The notes: generated by a model from the letters alone, not told the origin. A stretch of DNA of 64,000 nt from Paraburkholderia caffeinilytica (GCF_003368325.1 NZ_CP031467.1:3596001-3660000); one strand, 5' to 3'. Positions 52,952 to 63,419 are shown, counted from the stretch's first letter. Numbers and translations are program-made.

Positions 52952-54514
52952 TCAATGCGCTGCCGCAGCTGCCGCACCCGCATCGCCGCCGGCGCGCTCC
53001 GGCTTTGCCATCCAGATCAGCGCGATCAGCGCGACAAAGATCCCCGCCGATACAAAGAACAGATCGTTCACGCCCAACTGCGCCGCTTGCTGCGTAGCCA
53101 TCGTATTGAACAGACCATACGCCTGCGGCTGGCTGAAGCCCGCCGCACCCATCTGCCGGATCGATTGATCGAACACCGGGTTGTACGCGCTCGCCTGTTC
53201 GGCCAGTTGCGCATGATGCATGATGGTGCGGTGATCCCACGCGGTCTGGAAAATCGACGTGCCAATACCGCCGCACATGATCCGCACGAAATTCGACAGG
53301 CCCGACGCAGCCGGAATCCGGTTGCCCGGCAAACCCGACAGCGTGATCGACACCAGCGGGATGAAGAACCCGGCCATGCCGATCCCCTGAATCAACGTGG
53401 GTACCAACAGCGAATACGTATCGACGCCGGTCGTATAACGTGAGCGCATCCAGAAACATAGCGCGAACACGAGGAACGACAGGGTCGCGATATAGCGCGG
53501 ATCGGTGCGCGGCAACACCTTGCCGGTGATCGGCGACAGCAGCACGGCGAACAGACCCACCGGCGCCATCACCAGACCGGCTTCCGTCGCGGTGTAACCG
53601 ATATCGGTTTGCAGCCACAACGGCAACAGCACGAGATTGCCGAAATACAGACCGTAGCCGATCGAGAGCGCGATCGTGCCGCTCGTAAAATTGCGTCGGC
53701 TGAAGAGCGACAGATCAACCACCGGATGCTCGGCCGTCAATTCCCACACGATGAAGAACGCGAGCGAAATCACCGCGACCAGCGCCAGCACGACGATGGT
53801 GGTCGACGAGAACCAGTCGAGGTCCTTGCCCTTATCGAGCATCACCTGCAACGAACCGACCCAGAGGATCAGCAGGCCGAGACCGACGCCGTCGATCGGC
53901 GCCTTTTTGACGACCGAATCGCGGTTGCGGAAGATCGTCCACGTTGCCACGGCGGCGATCGCGCCGACCGGAATGTTGACGTAGAAAATCCACGGCCACG
54001 AGATGTTGTCCGAGATCCAGCCGCCCAGAATTGGCCCGGCCACCGGTGCGATCAGCGTGGTCATCGCCCACATCGATAGAGCCATCGGCGCCTTGGCGCG
54101 TGGGTAGCTCGCGAGCAGCAGCGTTTGCGACAGCGGAATCATCGGGCCGGCCACGGCGCCTTGCAGCACGCGCGAGGCAAGCAGGAACGGCAGGCTGGGC
54201 GCGAGACCGCACATCCACGACGAGATCACGAACAGGATGATCGACGCCATGAAGAGGCGCACCTGGCCGATACGGTCGGTGAGCCAGCCGGTCAGCGGCA
54301 CGGAGATCGCGTTTGCCACCGCGAACGACGTGATGACCCACGTGCCCTGGTCGGACGACACACCGAGGTCGCCCGAAATGGATGGGATCGATACGTTCGC
54401 GATCGACGTGTCGAGCACGTTCATGAACACGGCGAGCGACACCGCGATGGTGCCGATCACCAGTTGCGCGCCCTCGAGCGGCGGATGAGGGACTTGCGCC
54501 TGAGCCTGAGCCAT
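52952..54514 (-). CDS. emrB: EmrB-type drug efflux MFS transporter (DHA2 family)
   Basis: 520 residues with 14 membrane segments. The DHA2 N-terminal signature VFMNVLDTSIANVSIPSISG and WVITSFAVANAISVPLTGWL, then the motif A-like loop DRIGQVRLFMASI are intact. It probably exports hydrophobic drugs or fatty-acid-like compounds with the adjacent EmrA and outer-membrane factor. It is the last gene of the operon; 31 bases follow emrA. Confidence 0.92.
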   Translation of the reverse strand: MAQAQAQVPHPPLEGAQLVIGTIAVSLAVFMNVLDTSIANVSIPSISGDLGVSSDQGTWVITSFAVANAISVPLTGWLTDRIGQVRLFMASIILFVISSWMCGLAPSLPFLLASRVLQGAVAGPMIPLSQTLLLASYPRAKAPMALSMWAMTTLIAPVAGPILGGWISDNISWPWIFYVNIPVGAIAAVATWTIFRNRDSVVKKAPIDGVGLGLLILWVGSLQVMLDKGKDLDWFSSTTIVVLALVAVISLAFFIVWELTAEHPVVDLSLFSRRNFTSGTIALSIGYGLYFGNLVLLPLWLQTDIGYTATEAGLVMAPVGLFAVLLSPITGKVLPRTDPRYIATLSFLVFALCFWMRSRYTTGVDTYSLLVPTLIQGIGMAGFFIPLVSITLSGLPGNRIPAASGLSNFVRIMCGGIGTSIFQTAWDHRTIMHHAQLAEQASAYNPVFDQSIRQMGAAGFSQPQAYGLFNTMATQQAAQLGVNDLFFVSAGIFVALIALIWMAKPERAGGDAGAAAAAAH

Positions 54515-54545
54515 TAAAAAAGCCTTCTATGAATCGTCGCGCCGT

Positions 54546-55775
54546 TTACATCAGCTTCGCGGCCGGCCTGGCGGCGCCACCGGCTTGAGCCGACTTCTGC
54601 GAGCCGCCGTTCGGACCTGCATTCTCCGAAATGATGCGGGCGATTTCCGCGTCCGCCTCATCGCCGTACTTGTCGAACACATTGGTCTGGTAGACCGTGT
54701 TCGGCGCCTGGCCGAGCTGGCCGCCCTGGTCGTCCTTGATGCTCACGTCGGCTTGCATCGACAGGCCGATACGCAGCGGATGCTTTTCAAGTTCCTGCGG
54801 GTCGAGCGCAATCCGGACCGGCAGACGCTGGACCACCTTGATCCAGTTGCCGGTTGCGTTCTGCGCGGGCAGCAGCGAGAACGCCGAACCCGTACCCGCC
54901 GAGAAGCCGACCACCTTGCCGTGGTACACCACCGACGAGCCGTATACGTCGGCCGTCAACTCGACCGGCTGGCCGATGCGCATGTGCTTCAGTTGGACTT
55001 CCTTGAAGTTCGCGTCGACCCACACGCCACCCAGCGGCACGATGGCCATCAGCGGGGTGCCCGGCGAGACGCGCTGGCCGACCTGCACCGAGCGCTTCGC
55101 GACGTAGCCCGTGACCGGCGCCGGCAGGTTGTTACGCGCGTTGGCGAGATACGCGTCGCGCACCTTCGCGGCGGCCGCCTGGACATTCGGGTGATTGGCG
55201 ATCGTGGTGTTGGCGGTCAGTGCGCGGTTCGACGCCAGTTGTTGCTGGGCGGCGTCGACGGAGGCTTGCGCGCTCTTCACTGCGTCGCGGGCGTGCGAGA
55301 TTTCTTCCGCCGACACGGCGCCGGTTTGCGCGACCGTCAGGCGGCGCTTCAGGTCGTCCTGCGCACGCGACAGATCGGACTGACGCTGGGCAACTTGCGC
55401 CTGGTACTGGTTGTCGTCGGCGAACAGGCCGCGCACCTGGCGCACGGTCTGCGCAAGATTCGCTTCGGCCTGTTCGAGCGCGACGCGCGCGTCGGCCGGA
55501 TCGAGCACGACGAGCGGGTCGCCGGCCTTCACGGTTTGCGTGTCGTCCGCGTTCACGGCGACAACCGTGCCGGTGACCTGCGGCGTGATCTGGACGACGT
55601 TGCCGTTCACATACGCGTCGTCGGTGTCTTCATGGAAGCGTGCGTCGAGGAAGTAGTAAAGGCCGTAGGCGAGCGCGGCGATCAGGATCACGATGACGAG
55701 CAGCGTCATCATGCGCTTGCGTTTGCCGTTGTTCGCCGGTTGTGCGGGGGCAGCGGGCTGCTGGGGGGTGCTCAT
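54546..55775 (-). CDS. emrA: EmrA-type membrane fusion protein (HlyD family)
   Basis: 409 residues. One N-terminal membrane helix (MTLLVIVILIAALAYGLYYF) anchors it; the lipoyl/barrel-sandwich halves are GNVVQITPQVTGTVVAVNAD and NLPAPVTGYVAKRSVQVGQR, flanking a long coiled-coil hairpin (about 100-200). It bridges EmrB to the outer membrane protein. The C-terminus is variable and Ala/Gln-rich. Confidence 0.92.
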   Translation of the reverse strand: MSTPQQPAAPAQPANNGKRKRMMTLLVIVILIAALAYGLYYFLDARFHEDTDDAYVNGNVVQITPQVTGTVVAVNADDTQTVKAGDPLVVLDPADARVALEQAEANLAQTVRQVRGLFADDNQYQAQVAQRQSDLSRAQDDLKRRLTVAQTGAVSAEEISHARDAVKSAQASVDAAQQQLASNRALTANTTIANHPNVQAAAAKVRDAYLANARNNLPAPVTGYVAKRSVQVGQRVSPGTPLMAIVPLGGVWVDANFKEVQLKHMRIGQPVELTADVYGSSVVYHGKVVGFSAGTGSAFSLLPAQNATGNWIKVVQRLPVRIALDPQELEKHPLRIGLSMQADVSIKDDQGGQLGQAPNTVYQTNVFDKYGDEADAEIARIISENAGPNGGSQKSAQAGGAARPAAKLM

Positions 55776-55851
55776 TGATGTGCTCCGGGTTCTCTCAAGC
55801 GTCGTCGTTTGTTCGGGTGTTCGTGCGAGTGTGGGTCGCGTCGGGCTGGCG

Positions 55852-57360
55852 TCAGTTTGCCGCCGCGGTTGCGGCGGTGGCCGATGCCGGGGCGTCGGTC
55901 GGCACCACGAGACCGGTCTGTGTGGCGTCGAAACCGCCGCCGAGCGCCTTGATGAGGCCGATCTGCAAATCGCGGCGGCGCATCTTCAGGCCCGTGACCG
56001 TCTGTTCGGCGGCAAGGCGGTTCTGGTCGGCGGTCAGTACTTGCAACTGCGGGGACAAACCGGCCTTGTAGCGGATCACCGCCAGTTGATACGCCTTGGT
56101 CGACGCGTCGAGCGCGCGCTGTGCGTCGCCCGATTGCTGGTCGATCGAACGGATCGACGACACCTGCGTCGCGACATCCGAGAGGGCGCTGATCAGCGTC
56201 TGGTTGTAGTTCGCCACGTCCAGGTCGAAGTCTGCGTAGCGCCCCTTCAACTGGGAGCGCAGTGCGCCGGCGTCGAAGATCGGCAAGTGGACGGCCGGGC
56301 CGAATTGCATCTGACGGCTGCCCGACTTGAGGAAACGGCCCCAGCCGAACGCATCGAAACCGAAACCGGCGGCGAGGTTGACGTCCGGGAAGAATTCGGC
56401 CTTCGCTTCCTTCACGTCGTGCATCGCGGCTTCGACCTGCCAACGTGCGGCGACGATATCCGCGCGGCGCGCCACGAGGTCGGCGGGCAGATTGTTCGGC
56501 AGCGCCACCGTGTTGCCGCCGGTCAGGACCGGCTTGGCGATCTGCAGGCCTCGATCCGGACCCTTGCCGAGCAGCGCGCCCAACTGATAGCGCGCCACGG
56601 TGATCTGGCCGTCGAGATCGGTCAGGTTCTGCTGGCTGGTCGCAATGTTGCCGTTCGCAGTTTCCCGTTCGACATTTGTATCGAGGCCGGCGCTTACGCG
56701 ACCGTTGGTGATGCGGCTGATATCCTGACGATTGGCGATTTCGCGCGCGGCGATGTCGCGGAATGCGTACAGCTGGGCAAGCTGGTTGTACGTGCTCGCC
56801 ACGGAGGCGGCGAGCGTCACGCGCGCCTGCTGCATGTCGGCTTCCGCAGCCTTTTCCTGCGACACGGCCTGGCCCAGACGCGCGCGGTTCTTGCCCCACA
56901 GGTCCAGATCCCATGACGCGCTCGCCAGCACGTTGTTTTCGCTATACCAGGTGCCGCCGTACGGAGGCGGGTAGAGCGCGTTCGCCGAGAACAGCTCGCG
57001 AGTCCAAGAGTAGCTGCCGTTGACCTTCGGGTACAGCGCCGAGCGCGAGCTCTCAATATAAGACGAAGCCTTGGCGAGGCGTGCCTGCGCCTGCGCGATC
57101 GAGGGGCTGCCTTCCAGCGCTTCCGCGATCAGCTTCGGCAGTTGCGGGTCGCCGAACTGGTTGGCCCAGTCGAGCGACGGCCATTGGCCGCCCTGGCCGG
57201 ACAGGCTCTGGCTGGACTCGTACTGAGCCGGCGACGAGATCTGCTTGTCGCTCTTCATGCCGAAGTAGTTCGCGCACCCCGTGAGGGCGAGCGCCGTCAC
57301 CGCGGCGGCGACAGCGGCCCGGCTCGAAAACGCGGGCGCGGACAGGGAAAGGGATTTCAT
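55852..57360 (-). CDS. Outer-membrane efflux lipoprotein (NodT family)
   Basis: 502 residues from the ATG at 57360, giving a lipoprotein signal (lipobox LTGC). The frame runs to 57444 but without a better start. Two OEP repeats are seen: LAKASSYIESSRSALYPKVN and GLSPQLQVLTADQNRLAAEQ in related positions. It forms the trimeric outer-membrane channel of the efflux system. It follows marR by 49 bases and precedes emrA by 76. Confidence 0.92.
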   Translation of the reverse strand: MKSLSLSAPAFSSRAAVAAAVTALALTGCANYFGMKSDKQISSPAQYESSQSLSGQGGQWPSLDWANQFGDPQLPKLIAEALEGSPSIAQAQARLAKASSYIESSRSALYPKVNGSYSWTRELFSANALYPPPYGGTWYSENNVLASASWDLDLWGKNRARLGQAVSQEKAAEADMQQARVTLAASVASTYNQLAQLYAFRDIAAREIANRQDISRITNGRVSAGLDTNVERETANGNIATSQQNLTDLDGQITVARYQLGALLGKGPDRGLQIAKPVLTGGNTVALPNNLPADLVARRADIVAARWQVEAAMHDVKEAKAEFFPDVNLAAGFGFDAFGWGRFLKSGSRQMQFGPAVHLPIFDAGALRSQLKGRYADFDLDVANYNQTLISALSDVATQVSSIRSIDQQSGDAQRALDASTKAYQLAVIRYKAGLSPQLQVLTADQNRLAAEQTVTGLKMRRRDLQIGLIKALGGGFDATQTGLVVPTDAPASATAATAAAN

Positions 57361-57409
57361 CGCTCGACTCTTTGAGTGAAATGTAATGATGGACACTGCA
57401 AGCAATTTA

Positions 57410-57925
57410 TTACGATTTGCTGTCAAAATTGCTTGCTGCATCACGGGTTAGTCCCGTTTGTTCGCCGGAATTGATCAGCACGCGGCGCAGCATGCTCTTC
57501 AGAAAACCCACTTCTTCGGGGGTAAAGCCGCCCAGCAGGTTGTCCAGCACGCCGGTGAAAATCGCGGGCATTTTGGCTGCGATCGCATGGCCTTCCGGTG
57601 TCAGCGCGAGTCGCACGACCCGCCGGTCTTCGTTGCTGCGCACCCTCGTCAGCAGGCCGCGTTTTTCCAGGCGGTCGACCAGACGCGTGACGGCGCTTGC
57701 GTCGATGCCGTACTCGCGCGCCAGTTCGGCCGCCAGCAGGCACTTGCCGCTCGCCACCATGAACAGGATGCTGCCCTGCTGGCTGGTGATGCCCAGCTCG
57801 GCCATGCTGCGCTGCGTGACCAGGTTCGACATGGTCGATTTCACCCGCGAGACCAGATAGCCGACGCTTTCGCCCAGCTGATATTCGCTGATCTCTGAGC
57901 CGGGTGTTGAGGACGGATCCGTCAT
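57410..57925 (-). CDS. MarR family regulator of the efflux operon
   Basis: 171 residues. The winged helix is AELGITSQQGSILFMVASGK, AAELAREYGIDASAVTRLVD and RLEKRGLLTRVRSNEDRRVV (DRR wing). It is the first gene of the marR-OMF-emrA-emrB operon, so it probably represses its own operon, with release by the exported drug. Two 11-base operator-like repeats flank the -10 box. Confidence 0.92.
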   Translation of the reverse strand: MTDPSSTPGSEISEYQLGESVGYLVSRVKSTMSNLVTQRSMAELGITSQQGSILFMVASGKCLLAAELAREYGIDASAVTRLVDRLEKRGLLTRVRSNEDRRVVRLALTPEGHAIAAKMPAIFTGVLDNLLGGFTPEEVGFLKSMLRRVLINSGEQTGLTRDAASNFDSKS

Positions 57926-57940
57926 GATTCTCGTGCGAAT

Positions 57941-57978
57941 GCAATGGTTGACTAGGCAGGATTATAGGCAACGGTTGA
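57941..57978. promoter_or_regulatory. MarR operator candidates flanking the -10 box
   Basis: GCAATGGTTGA (57941-57951) and GCAACGGTTGA (57968-57978) are direct repeats 27 bases apart, each a nearly palindromic CAA-N3-TTG word. They lie on both sides of the TATAAT on the minus strand, a typical repressor arrangement. Confidence 0.7.
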
Positions 57979-57990
57979 TTGACGCGGCAA
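57961..57990 (-). promoter_or_regulatory. Sigma-70 promoter of the marR efflux operon
   Basis: On the minus strand TTGCCG, 18 bases, TATAAT. The transcription start would be near 57954, 29 bases before the ATG. Confidence 0.65.
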
Positions 57991-58150
57991 GCGTTATTAC
58001 AGCTTAGGCAAGGAACTTTTGCGGCTCAAGACAGAATGCGTGTGGATTTGCGTAGGGTTTCGCCGAAACGGGGCGGGTCTGTTTCCTACGCACCCTTGCA
58101 TGGAAGACGGTGGGGCTATCAGGGAATACCAGAAAGCTTCATTTGGGCGT

Positions 58151-58158
58151 GCTATAAT
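58151..58158 (+). promoter_or_regulatory. Extended -10 promoter candidate of typA
   Basis: TGCTATAAT (consensus TG-N-TATAAT) 86 bases before the typA ATG; no good -35 hexamer is present. Confidence 0.55.
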
Positions 58159-58243
58159 GTTGGGTTCCCAAAAGTGCGCTTTGGGCTTTGTTGGCTTCGT
58201 ACACAATGCTGCTGCTGGCGCACTCAACTGTCACCAGGTTCCT

Positions 58244-60070
58244 ATGACTCGCGCCCTACGCAACATCGCCATCATTGCCCACGTCGACCACGGCAAGACC
58301 ACGCTCGTCGACCAGCTCCTCCGCCAAACCGCCACGTTCCGTGACAACCAGCAGATCGCTGAGCGCGTGATGGATTCGAACGATATCGAAAAGGAACGTG
58401 GCATCACGATTCTTTCGAAGAACTGCGCGGTCGAGTACGAAGGCACGCACATCAACATCGTCGACACCCCGGGCCACGCCGACTTCGGCGGTGAAGTGGA
58501 GCGCGTGCTGTCGATGGTCGACTCGGTGCTGCTGCTGGTCGATGCAGTCGAAGGCCCGATGCCGCAAACGCGCTTCGTGACGAAGAAAGCGCTGGCGCTC
58601 GGCCTCAAGCCGATCGTCGTGATCAACAAGGTGGACCGCCCGGGCGCGCGGATCGACTGGGTGATCAACCAGACGTTCGACCTGTTCGACAAGCTGGGTG
58701 CAACCGACGAGCAGCTCGACTTCCCGATCGTCTACGCATCGGGTTTGAACGGCTACGCCGGCCTGACGCCGGACGTGCGCGAAGGCGACATGCGTCCGCT
58801 GTTCGAAGCCGTGCTGGAACACGTGCCGGTTCGCCCGGCTGATCCGGCAGCGCCGCTGCAACTGCAGATCACGTCGCTGGACTACTCGTCGTACGTCGGC
58901 CGTATCGGCGTCGGCCGCATTACGCGCGGCACGATCAAGCCGGGTATGTCGGTCGCGGTGCGTTCGGGTCCTGATGGCGCGATCCTGAACCGCAAGATCA
59001 ACCAGGTCCTGTCGTTCAAGGGTCTCGAGCGCGTGCAGGTCGACTCGGCTGAGGCTGGCGACATCGTGCTGATCAACGGTATCGAAGAAATCGGTATCGG
59101 CGTGACCATCTGCGCGCCGGAGCAACCGGAAGCGCTGCCGATGATCACCGTCGACGAACCGACGCTGACGATGAACTTCCTCGTCAATTCGTCGCCGCTG
59201 GCCGGCCGTGAAGGCAAGTTCGTCACGAGCCGTCAGATTCGCGACCGCCTGATGAAGGAACTGAACCACAACGTCGCGCTGCGCGTGAAAGAAACGGGCG
59301 ACGAAACCACGTTCGAAGTGGCAGGCCGCGGCGAGCTGCACCTGACCATTCTGGTCGAAAACATGCGCCGTGAAGGCTACGAGCTGGCCGTGTCGCGTCC
59401 GCGCGTGGTGATGACGGAAGTCGACGGCGTGAAGCACGAGCCGTACGAAAACCTGACGGTCGACATGGAAGACGGCCACCAGGGCGGCGTGATGGAAGAG
59501 CTGGGCCGCCGCAAGGGCGAAATGCTCGACATGGCGTCGGACGGCCGTGGCCGTACGCGTCTCGAGTATCGTATTTCGGCGCGCGGCCTGATCGGCTTCC
59601 AGTCGGAATTCCTGACGCTCACGCGTGGCACGGGCCTGATGAGCCACACGTTCGACTCGTACCAGCCGGTCAAGGAAGGTGCGGTGGGCGAGCGTCGCAA
59701 CGGCGTGCTGATTTCGCAGGACGACGGCGCGGCGGTTGCGTACGCACTGTGGAAGCTGCAGGATCGCGGCCGTATGTTCGTGTCGCCGGGCGAGCCGCTG
59801 TACGAAGGCATGATCATCGGCATTCACAGTCGCGACAACGACCTGGTCGTGAACCCGATCAAGGGTAAGCAGTTGACCAACGTGCGCTCGTCGGGTACGG
59901 ACGAAGCGGTGCGCCTCGTGCCGCCGATCCAGATGTCGCTGGAATACGCGGTCGAATTCATCGACGACGACGAGCTCGTCGAAGTCACGCCGCAATCCAT
60001 CCGTCTGCGCAAGCGTTACCTGAAGGAACACGAGCGCCGCAGCGCGAGCCGTAAGGGCGCAGTGGACTAA
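58244..60070 (+). CDS. typA: Ribosome-associated GTPase TypA/BipA
   Basis: 608 residues from the ATG at 58244, the normal length; a 75-residue upstream extension is not conserved. G1 [19 protein letters not shown]2 RGITI, G3 [17 protein letters not shown]4 NKVD, and domain V/CTD ([40 protein letters not shown]) are present. It aids ribosome assembly at low temperature and stress. A perfect terminator follows. Confidence 0.96.
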   Translation: MTRALRNIAIIAHVDHGKTTLVDQLLRQTATFRDNQQIAERVMDSNDIEKERGITILSKNCAVEYEGTHINIVDTPGHADFGGEVERVLSMVDSVLLLVDAVEGPMPQTRFVTKKALALGLKPIVVINKVDRPGARIDWVINQTFDLFDKLGATDEQLDFPIVYASGLNGYAGLTPDVREGDMRPLFEAVLEHVPVRPADPAAPLQLQITSLDYSSYVGRIGVGRITRGTIKPGMSVAVRSGPDGAILNRKINQVLSFKGLERVQVDSAEAGDIVLINGIEEIGIGVTICAPEQPEALPMITVDEPTLTMNFLVNSSPLAGREGKFVTSRQIRDRLMKELNHNVALRVKETGDETTFEVAGRGELHLTILVENMRREGYELAVSRPRVVMTEVDGVKHEPYENLTVDMEDGHQGGVMEELGRRKGEMLDMASDGRGRTRLEYRISARGLIGFQSEFLTLTRGTGLMSHTFDSYQPVKEGAVGERRNGVLISQDDGAAVAYALWKLQDRGRMFVSPGEPLYEGMIIGIHSRDNDLVVNPIKGKQLTNVRSSGTDEAVRLVPPIQMSLEYAVEFIDDDELVEVTPQSIRLRKRYLKEHERRSASRKGAVD

Positions 60071-60517
60071 ATCGGCGCCGACCCCTAGCCTTGCTTGGTT
60101 CCAGGTTAGGGCGCGATGTCAGGCAAAAGCCACCTCCGGGTGGCTTTTGCCGTTTCTGGCCCAGCGGCATTCGCGGAGTGGTAGCCGGTAGTTTGCGCCC
60201 GGTCCCGAGGATCGCCCGCAGCTGTTGGATGCAGTTGTTTGCAGTTGGCGTTCCGTTTGTACCCGTTTGTCCCCATTTCTCGCAGAAGACTGTTGCGAGA
60301 GCCGGGTAATGTGGCTGAAAGCCCGCCGTGACGGGCTTGAGCGGCAATCCGTCTGCTATCTGCACTATCCGTTCTGTGATATGCTCCCCGGGTGCAAAGT
60401 TTTAGGTCCTTCCAAGCAAGACTTGATTCGCGCAATCCGCTAAACGGTCAGGCCGTGTCGCGGAAGGTTCTGTAACCCGCTATTTCTCGAGAAACTCGAA
60501 GAAAGGTGAGCGTAAAA
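60071..60517. other. Intergenic region between typA and odhA
   Basis: 447 bases. It starts with the typA terminator (60122-60151). No clear odhA promoter was found; TGTGATATGCT near 60380 is a weak -10 candidate. No gene is supported. Confidence 0.5.
60122..60151 (+). terminator. typA terminator
   Basis: GGCAAAAGCCACC and GGTGGCTTTTGCC pair perfectly over 13 bases around TCCG; the T-tract lies inside the stem arm, so the stem is bidirectional. Confidence 0.85.
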
Positions 60518-63379
60518 ATGATGAAGCAATTCCAGTCGAACTCTTATCTGTTCGGCGGCAATGCTCCGTACGTAGAAGAAATGTACGAAGCGTATCTCGA
60601 TAATCCGGCGTCAGTGCCCGAGAACTGGCGCAGCTATTTCGACGCGTTGCAGAACGTCCCTGCATCGGATGGCAGCAATGCCAACGACGTGGCTCACGGC
60701 CCGATCGTCGAATCGTTTGCGCAACGGGCCAAGGCTAACGCCTTCATCCCACGCACGGCAGCCGGCGGCGAAGATCTGGCTACCTCCCGCAAGCAAGTCT
60801 ATGTGCAGTCCCTCATCGGCGCATATCGTTTCCTCGGCTCGCAATGGGCCAATCTCGATCCCCTGAAGCGCCGCGAACGTCCCGCTATCCCCGAACTCGA
60901 ACCCGCGTTCTACGACTTCACCGAAGCCGACATGGACCAGGAGTTCAGCGCCACGAATCTGTATTTCGGATTCGAGCGTGCGTCGCTGCGCGAGATCGTC
61001 AAGGCCCTGCGTGACACGTACTGCGGCACGATCGGCGCCGAGTACATGTACATTAGCGATCCGGAGCAGAAGCGCTGGTGGAAAGAGAAGCTCGAGTCGA
61101 TCCGTTCGACGCCGAACTTCTCCAATGAAAAGAAGAAGCACATCCTGAATCGCCTGACGGCTGCTGAAGGCCTCGAGCGCTTCCTGCACACCAAGTACGT
61201 CGGTCAGAAGCGCTTCTCGCTCGAAGGCGGCGAAAGCTTCATCGCGTCGATGGACGAAGTCGTGCGTCACGGCGGCGCCAACGGCGTGCAGGAAATCGTC
61301 ATCGGCATGGCCCACCGTGGCCGCCTGAACGTGCTGGTCAATACGCTCGGCAAGATGCCGGCCGACCTGTTCGCCGAATTCGAAGGCAAGCACGTCGACG
61401 ACCTGCCGGCCGGCGACGTGAAGTACCACAAGGGTTTCTCGTCGGACGTTTCGACCGAAGGCGGCCCGGTTCACCTGTCGCTCGCGTTCAACCCGTCGCA
61501 CCTCGAAATCGTCAACCCGGTGGTCGAAGGTTCGGCGAAGGCTCGTATGGATCGCCGCGGCGACGACAGCGGCCTGCAAGTGCTGCCGGTGCAGATCCAC
61601 GGCGACGCGGCTTTCGCGGGCCAGGGCGTCGTGATGGAAACGCTGAACCTCGCGCAAACGCGCGGTTACGGCACGCACGGCACGCTGCACATCGTCATCA
61701 ACAACCAGATCGGCTTCACGACGTCGGACCCGCGCGACTCGCGCTCCACGTTGTACTGCTCGGACGTCGTCAAGATGATCGAGGCGCCGGTGCTGCACGT
61801 GAACGGCGACGATCCTGAAGCGGTCGTGCTGGCTACGCAACTGGCTATCGACTTCCGGATGCAGTTCCACAAGGACGTCGTCGTCGACATCGTCTGCTTC
61901 CGCAAGCTGGGTCACAACGAGCAGGATACGCCGGCTGTCACGCAGCCGCTGATGTACAAGACGATTGCCAAGCACCCGGGCACGCGCGCACTGTACGCCG
62001 AGAAGCTGGTCCAGCAAGGCGTGATCACGGCGGCAGAAGGCGACGAATTCGTCAAGGCCTACCGCAAGGCGATGGACGAAGGCCACCACACGGTCGACCC
62101 GGTTCTGTCGAACTACAAGAGCAAGTACGCGGTGGATTGGGTTCCGTTCCTGAACCGCAAGTGGACCGACGCAGCCGACACGGCCGTGCCGCTGGCTGAA
62201 CTGAAGCGCCTCGCTGAGCGCGTCACCACGATCCCGGAAAACTTCAAGGTTCACCCGCTGGTCGAGCGCGTCATCAACGACCGTCGCGCGATGGGCCGTG
62301 GTGAAGCGAAGCTCGACTGGGGCATGGGCGAACACCTGGCATTCGCATCGCTGGTCGCATCCGGTTATGCCGTGCGCCTGACCGGTCAGGACTCGGGCCG
62401 CGGCACGTTCACCCACCGTCACGCAGTGCTGCACGATCAGAACCGCGAACGCTGGAACGACGGCACGTATGTGCCGCTGCAGAACATCGCCGAAGGTCAG
62501 GCGAAGTTCACGGTGATCGACTCGGTGCTGTCGGAAGAAGCGGTGCTGGGCTTCGAATACGGTTACTCGACCGCTGAACCGAACACGTTCGTCGCGTGGG
62601 AAGCGCAGTTCGGCGACTTCGTGAACGGCGCGCAAGTCGTGATCGACCAGTTCATCTCGTCGGGCGAAGTGAAGTGGGGCCGCGTCTCGGGTCTCACGAT
62701 GCTGCTGCCGCACGGCTACGAAGGCCAAGGTCCGGAGCACTCGTCGGCACGTATCGAACGTTTCCTGCAACTGTGTGCGGATCACAACATGCAGGTCGTT
62801 CAGCCGACCACGCCGGCGCAGATTTTCCACCTGTTGCGCCGTCAGATGATCCGCCTGTTCAGGAAGCCGCTGATCGTCGCTACGCCGAAGTCGCTGCTGC
62901 GTCACAAGGAAGCCGTGTCGGATCTGTCCGAACTGGCGAAGGGCGCGTTCCAGCCGATCCTCGGCGAAATCGACGAAGCGATCGAGCCGAAGAAGGTCAA
63001 GCGCGTGGTGGCCTGCTCGGGTCGCGTGTACTACGACCTGCTGGCGCATCGCCGTGAATCGAAGTCGAACGACGTCGCGATCATCCGTATCGAACAGCTC
63101 TATCCGTTCGCACATAAGCAGTTCGAAGCGGAAATGAAGAAGTACGACAACGCGACCGAAGTGGTCTGGGTGCAGGACGAGCCGCAGAATCAAGGCCCGT
63201 GGTTCTACATCGAGCACCACCTGAAGGAAGGCATGAAGGAAGGGCAGAAGCTGGCATACAGCGGACGTCCGGCTTCGGCCTCGCCGGCAGTCGGCTACTA
63301 CGCGAAGCACTACGAGCAGCAGAAGGCGCTGGTCGAAGGCGCTTTCGGCCGCCTCAAGAGCGCGTCGATCGCTAAATAA
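60518..63379 (+). CDS. odhA: 2-oxoglutarate dehydrogenase E1 component
   Basis: 953 residues from the ATG at 60518; AAGGTGAG lies 8 bases upstream, so the GTG at 60506 is part of the ribosome site. MMKQFQSNSYLFGGNAPYVE is the usual N-terminus. The thiamine diphosphate domain has MAHRGRLNVLVNTLGK, HGDAAFAGQGVVMETLNLAQ, and the C-terminal transketolase part contains LPHGYEGQGPEHSSARIERF. It decarboxylates 2-oxoglutarate and acylates the E2 lipoyl group in the TCA cycle. The gene is also called sucA. odhB follows after a hairpin. Confidence 0.96.
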   Translation: MMKQFQSNSYLFGGNAPYVEEMYEAYLDNPASVPENWRSYFDALQNVPASDGSNANDVAHGPIVESFAQRAKANAFIPRTAAGGEDLATSRKQVYVQSLIGAYRFLGSQWANLDPLKRRERPAIPELEPAFYDFTEADMDQEFSATNLYFGFERASLREIVKALRDTYCGTIGAEYMYISDPEQKRWWKEKLESIRSTPNFSNEKKKHILNRLTAAEGLERFLHTKYVGQKRFSLEGGESFIASMDEVVRHGGANGVQEIVIGMAHRGRLNVLVNTLGKMPADLFAEFEGKHVDDLPAGDVKYHKGFSSDVSTEGGPVHLSLAFNPSHLEIVNPVVEGSAKARMDRRGDDSGLQVLPVQIHGDAAFAGQGVVMETLNLAQTRGYGTHGTLHIVINNQIGFTTSDPRDSRSTLYCSDVVKMIEAPVLHVNGDDPEAVVLATQLAIDFRMQFHKDVVVDIVCFRKLGHNEQDTPAVTQPLMYKTIAKHPGTRALYAEKLVQQGVITAAEGDEFVKAYRKAMDEGHHTVDPVLSNYKSKYAVDWVPFLNRKWTDAADTAVPLAELKRLAERVTTIPENFKVHPLVERVINDRRAMGRGEAKLDWGMGEHLAFASLVASGYAVRLTGQDSGRGTFTHRHAVLHDQNRERWNDGTYVPLQNIAEGQAKFTVIDSVLSEEAVLGFEYGYSTAEPNTFVAWEAQFGDFVNGAQVVIDQFISSGEVKWGRVSGLTMLLPHGYEGQGPEHSSARIERFLQLCADHNMQVVQPTTPAQIFHLLRRQMIRLFRKPLIVATPKSLLRHKEAVSDLSELAKGAFQPILGEIDEAIEPKKVKRVVACSGRVYYDLLAHRRESKSNDVAIIRIEQLYPFAHKQFEAEMKKYDNATEVVWVQDEPQNQGPWFYIEHHLKEGMKEGQKLAYSGRPASASPAVGYYAKHYEQQKALVEGAFGRLKSASIAK

Positions 63380-63394
63380 GGAAAACAGACGAAC

Positions 63395-63419
63395 CGGGAA
63401 AGCGCGCTGCGCTTTCCCG
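63395..63419 (+). terminator. Intercistronic hairpin between odhA and odhB
   Basis: CGGGAAAGCGC and GCGCTTTCCCG around a GCT loop: a perfect 11-base stem, 15 bases after odhA. No T-tract follows, so it may protect the odhA mRNA 3' end or reduce read-through into odhB rather than terminate fully. Confidence 0.6.
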
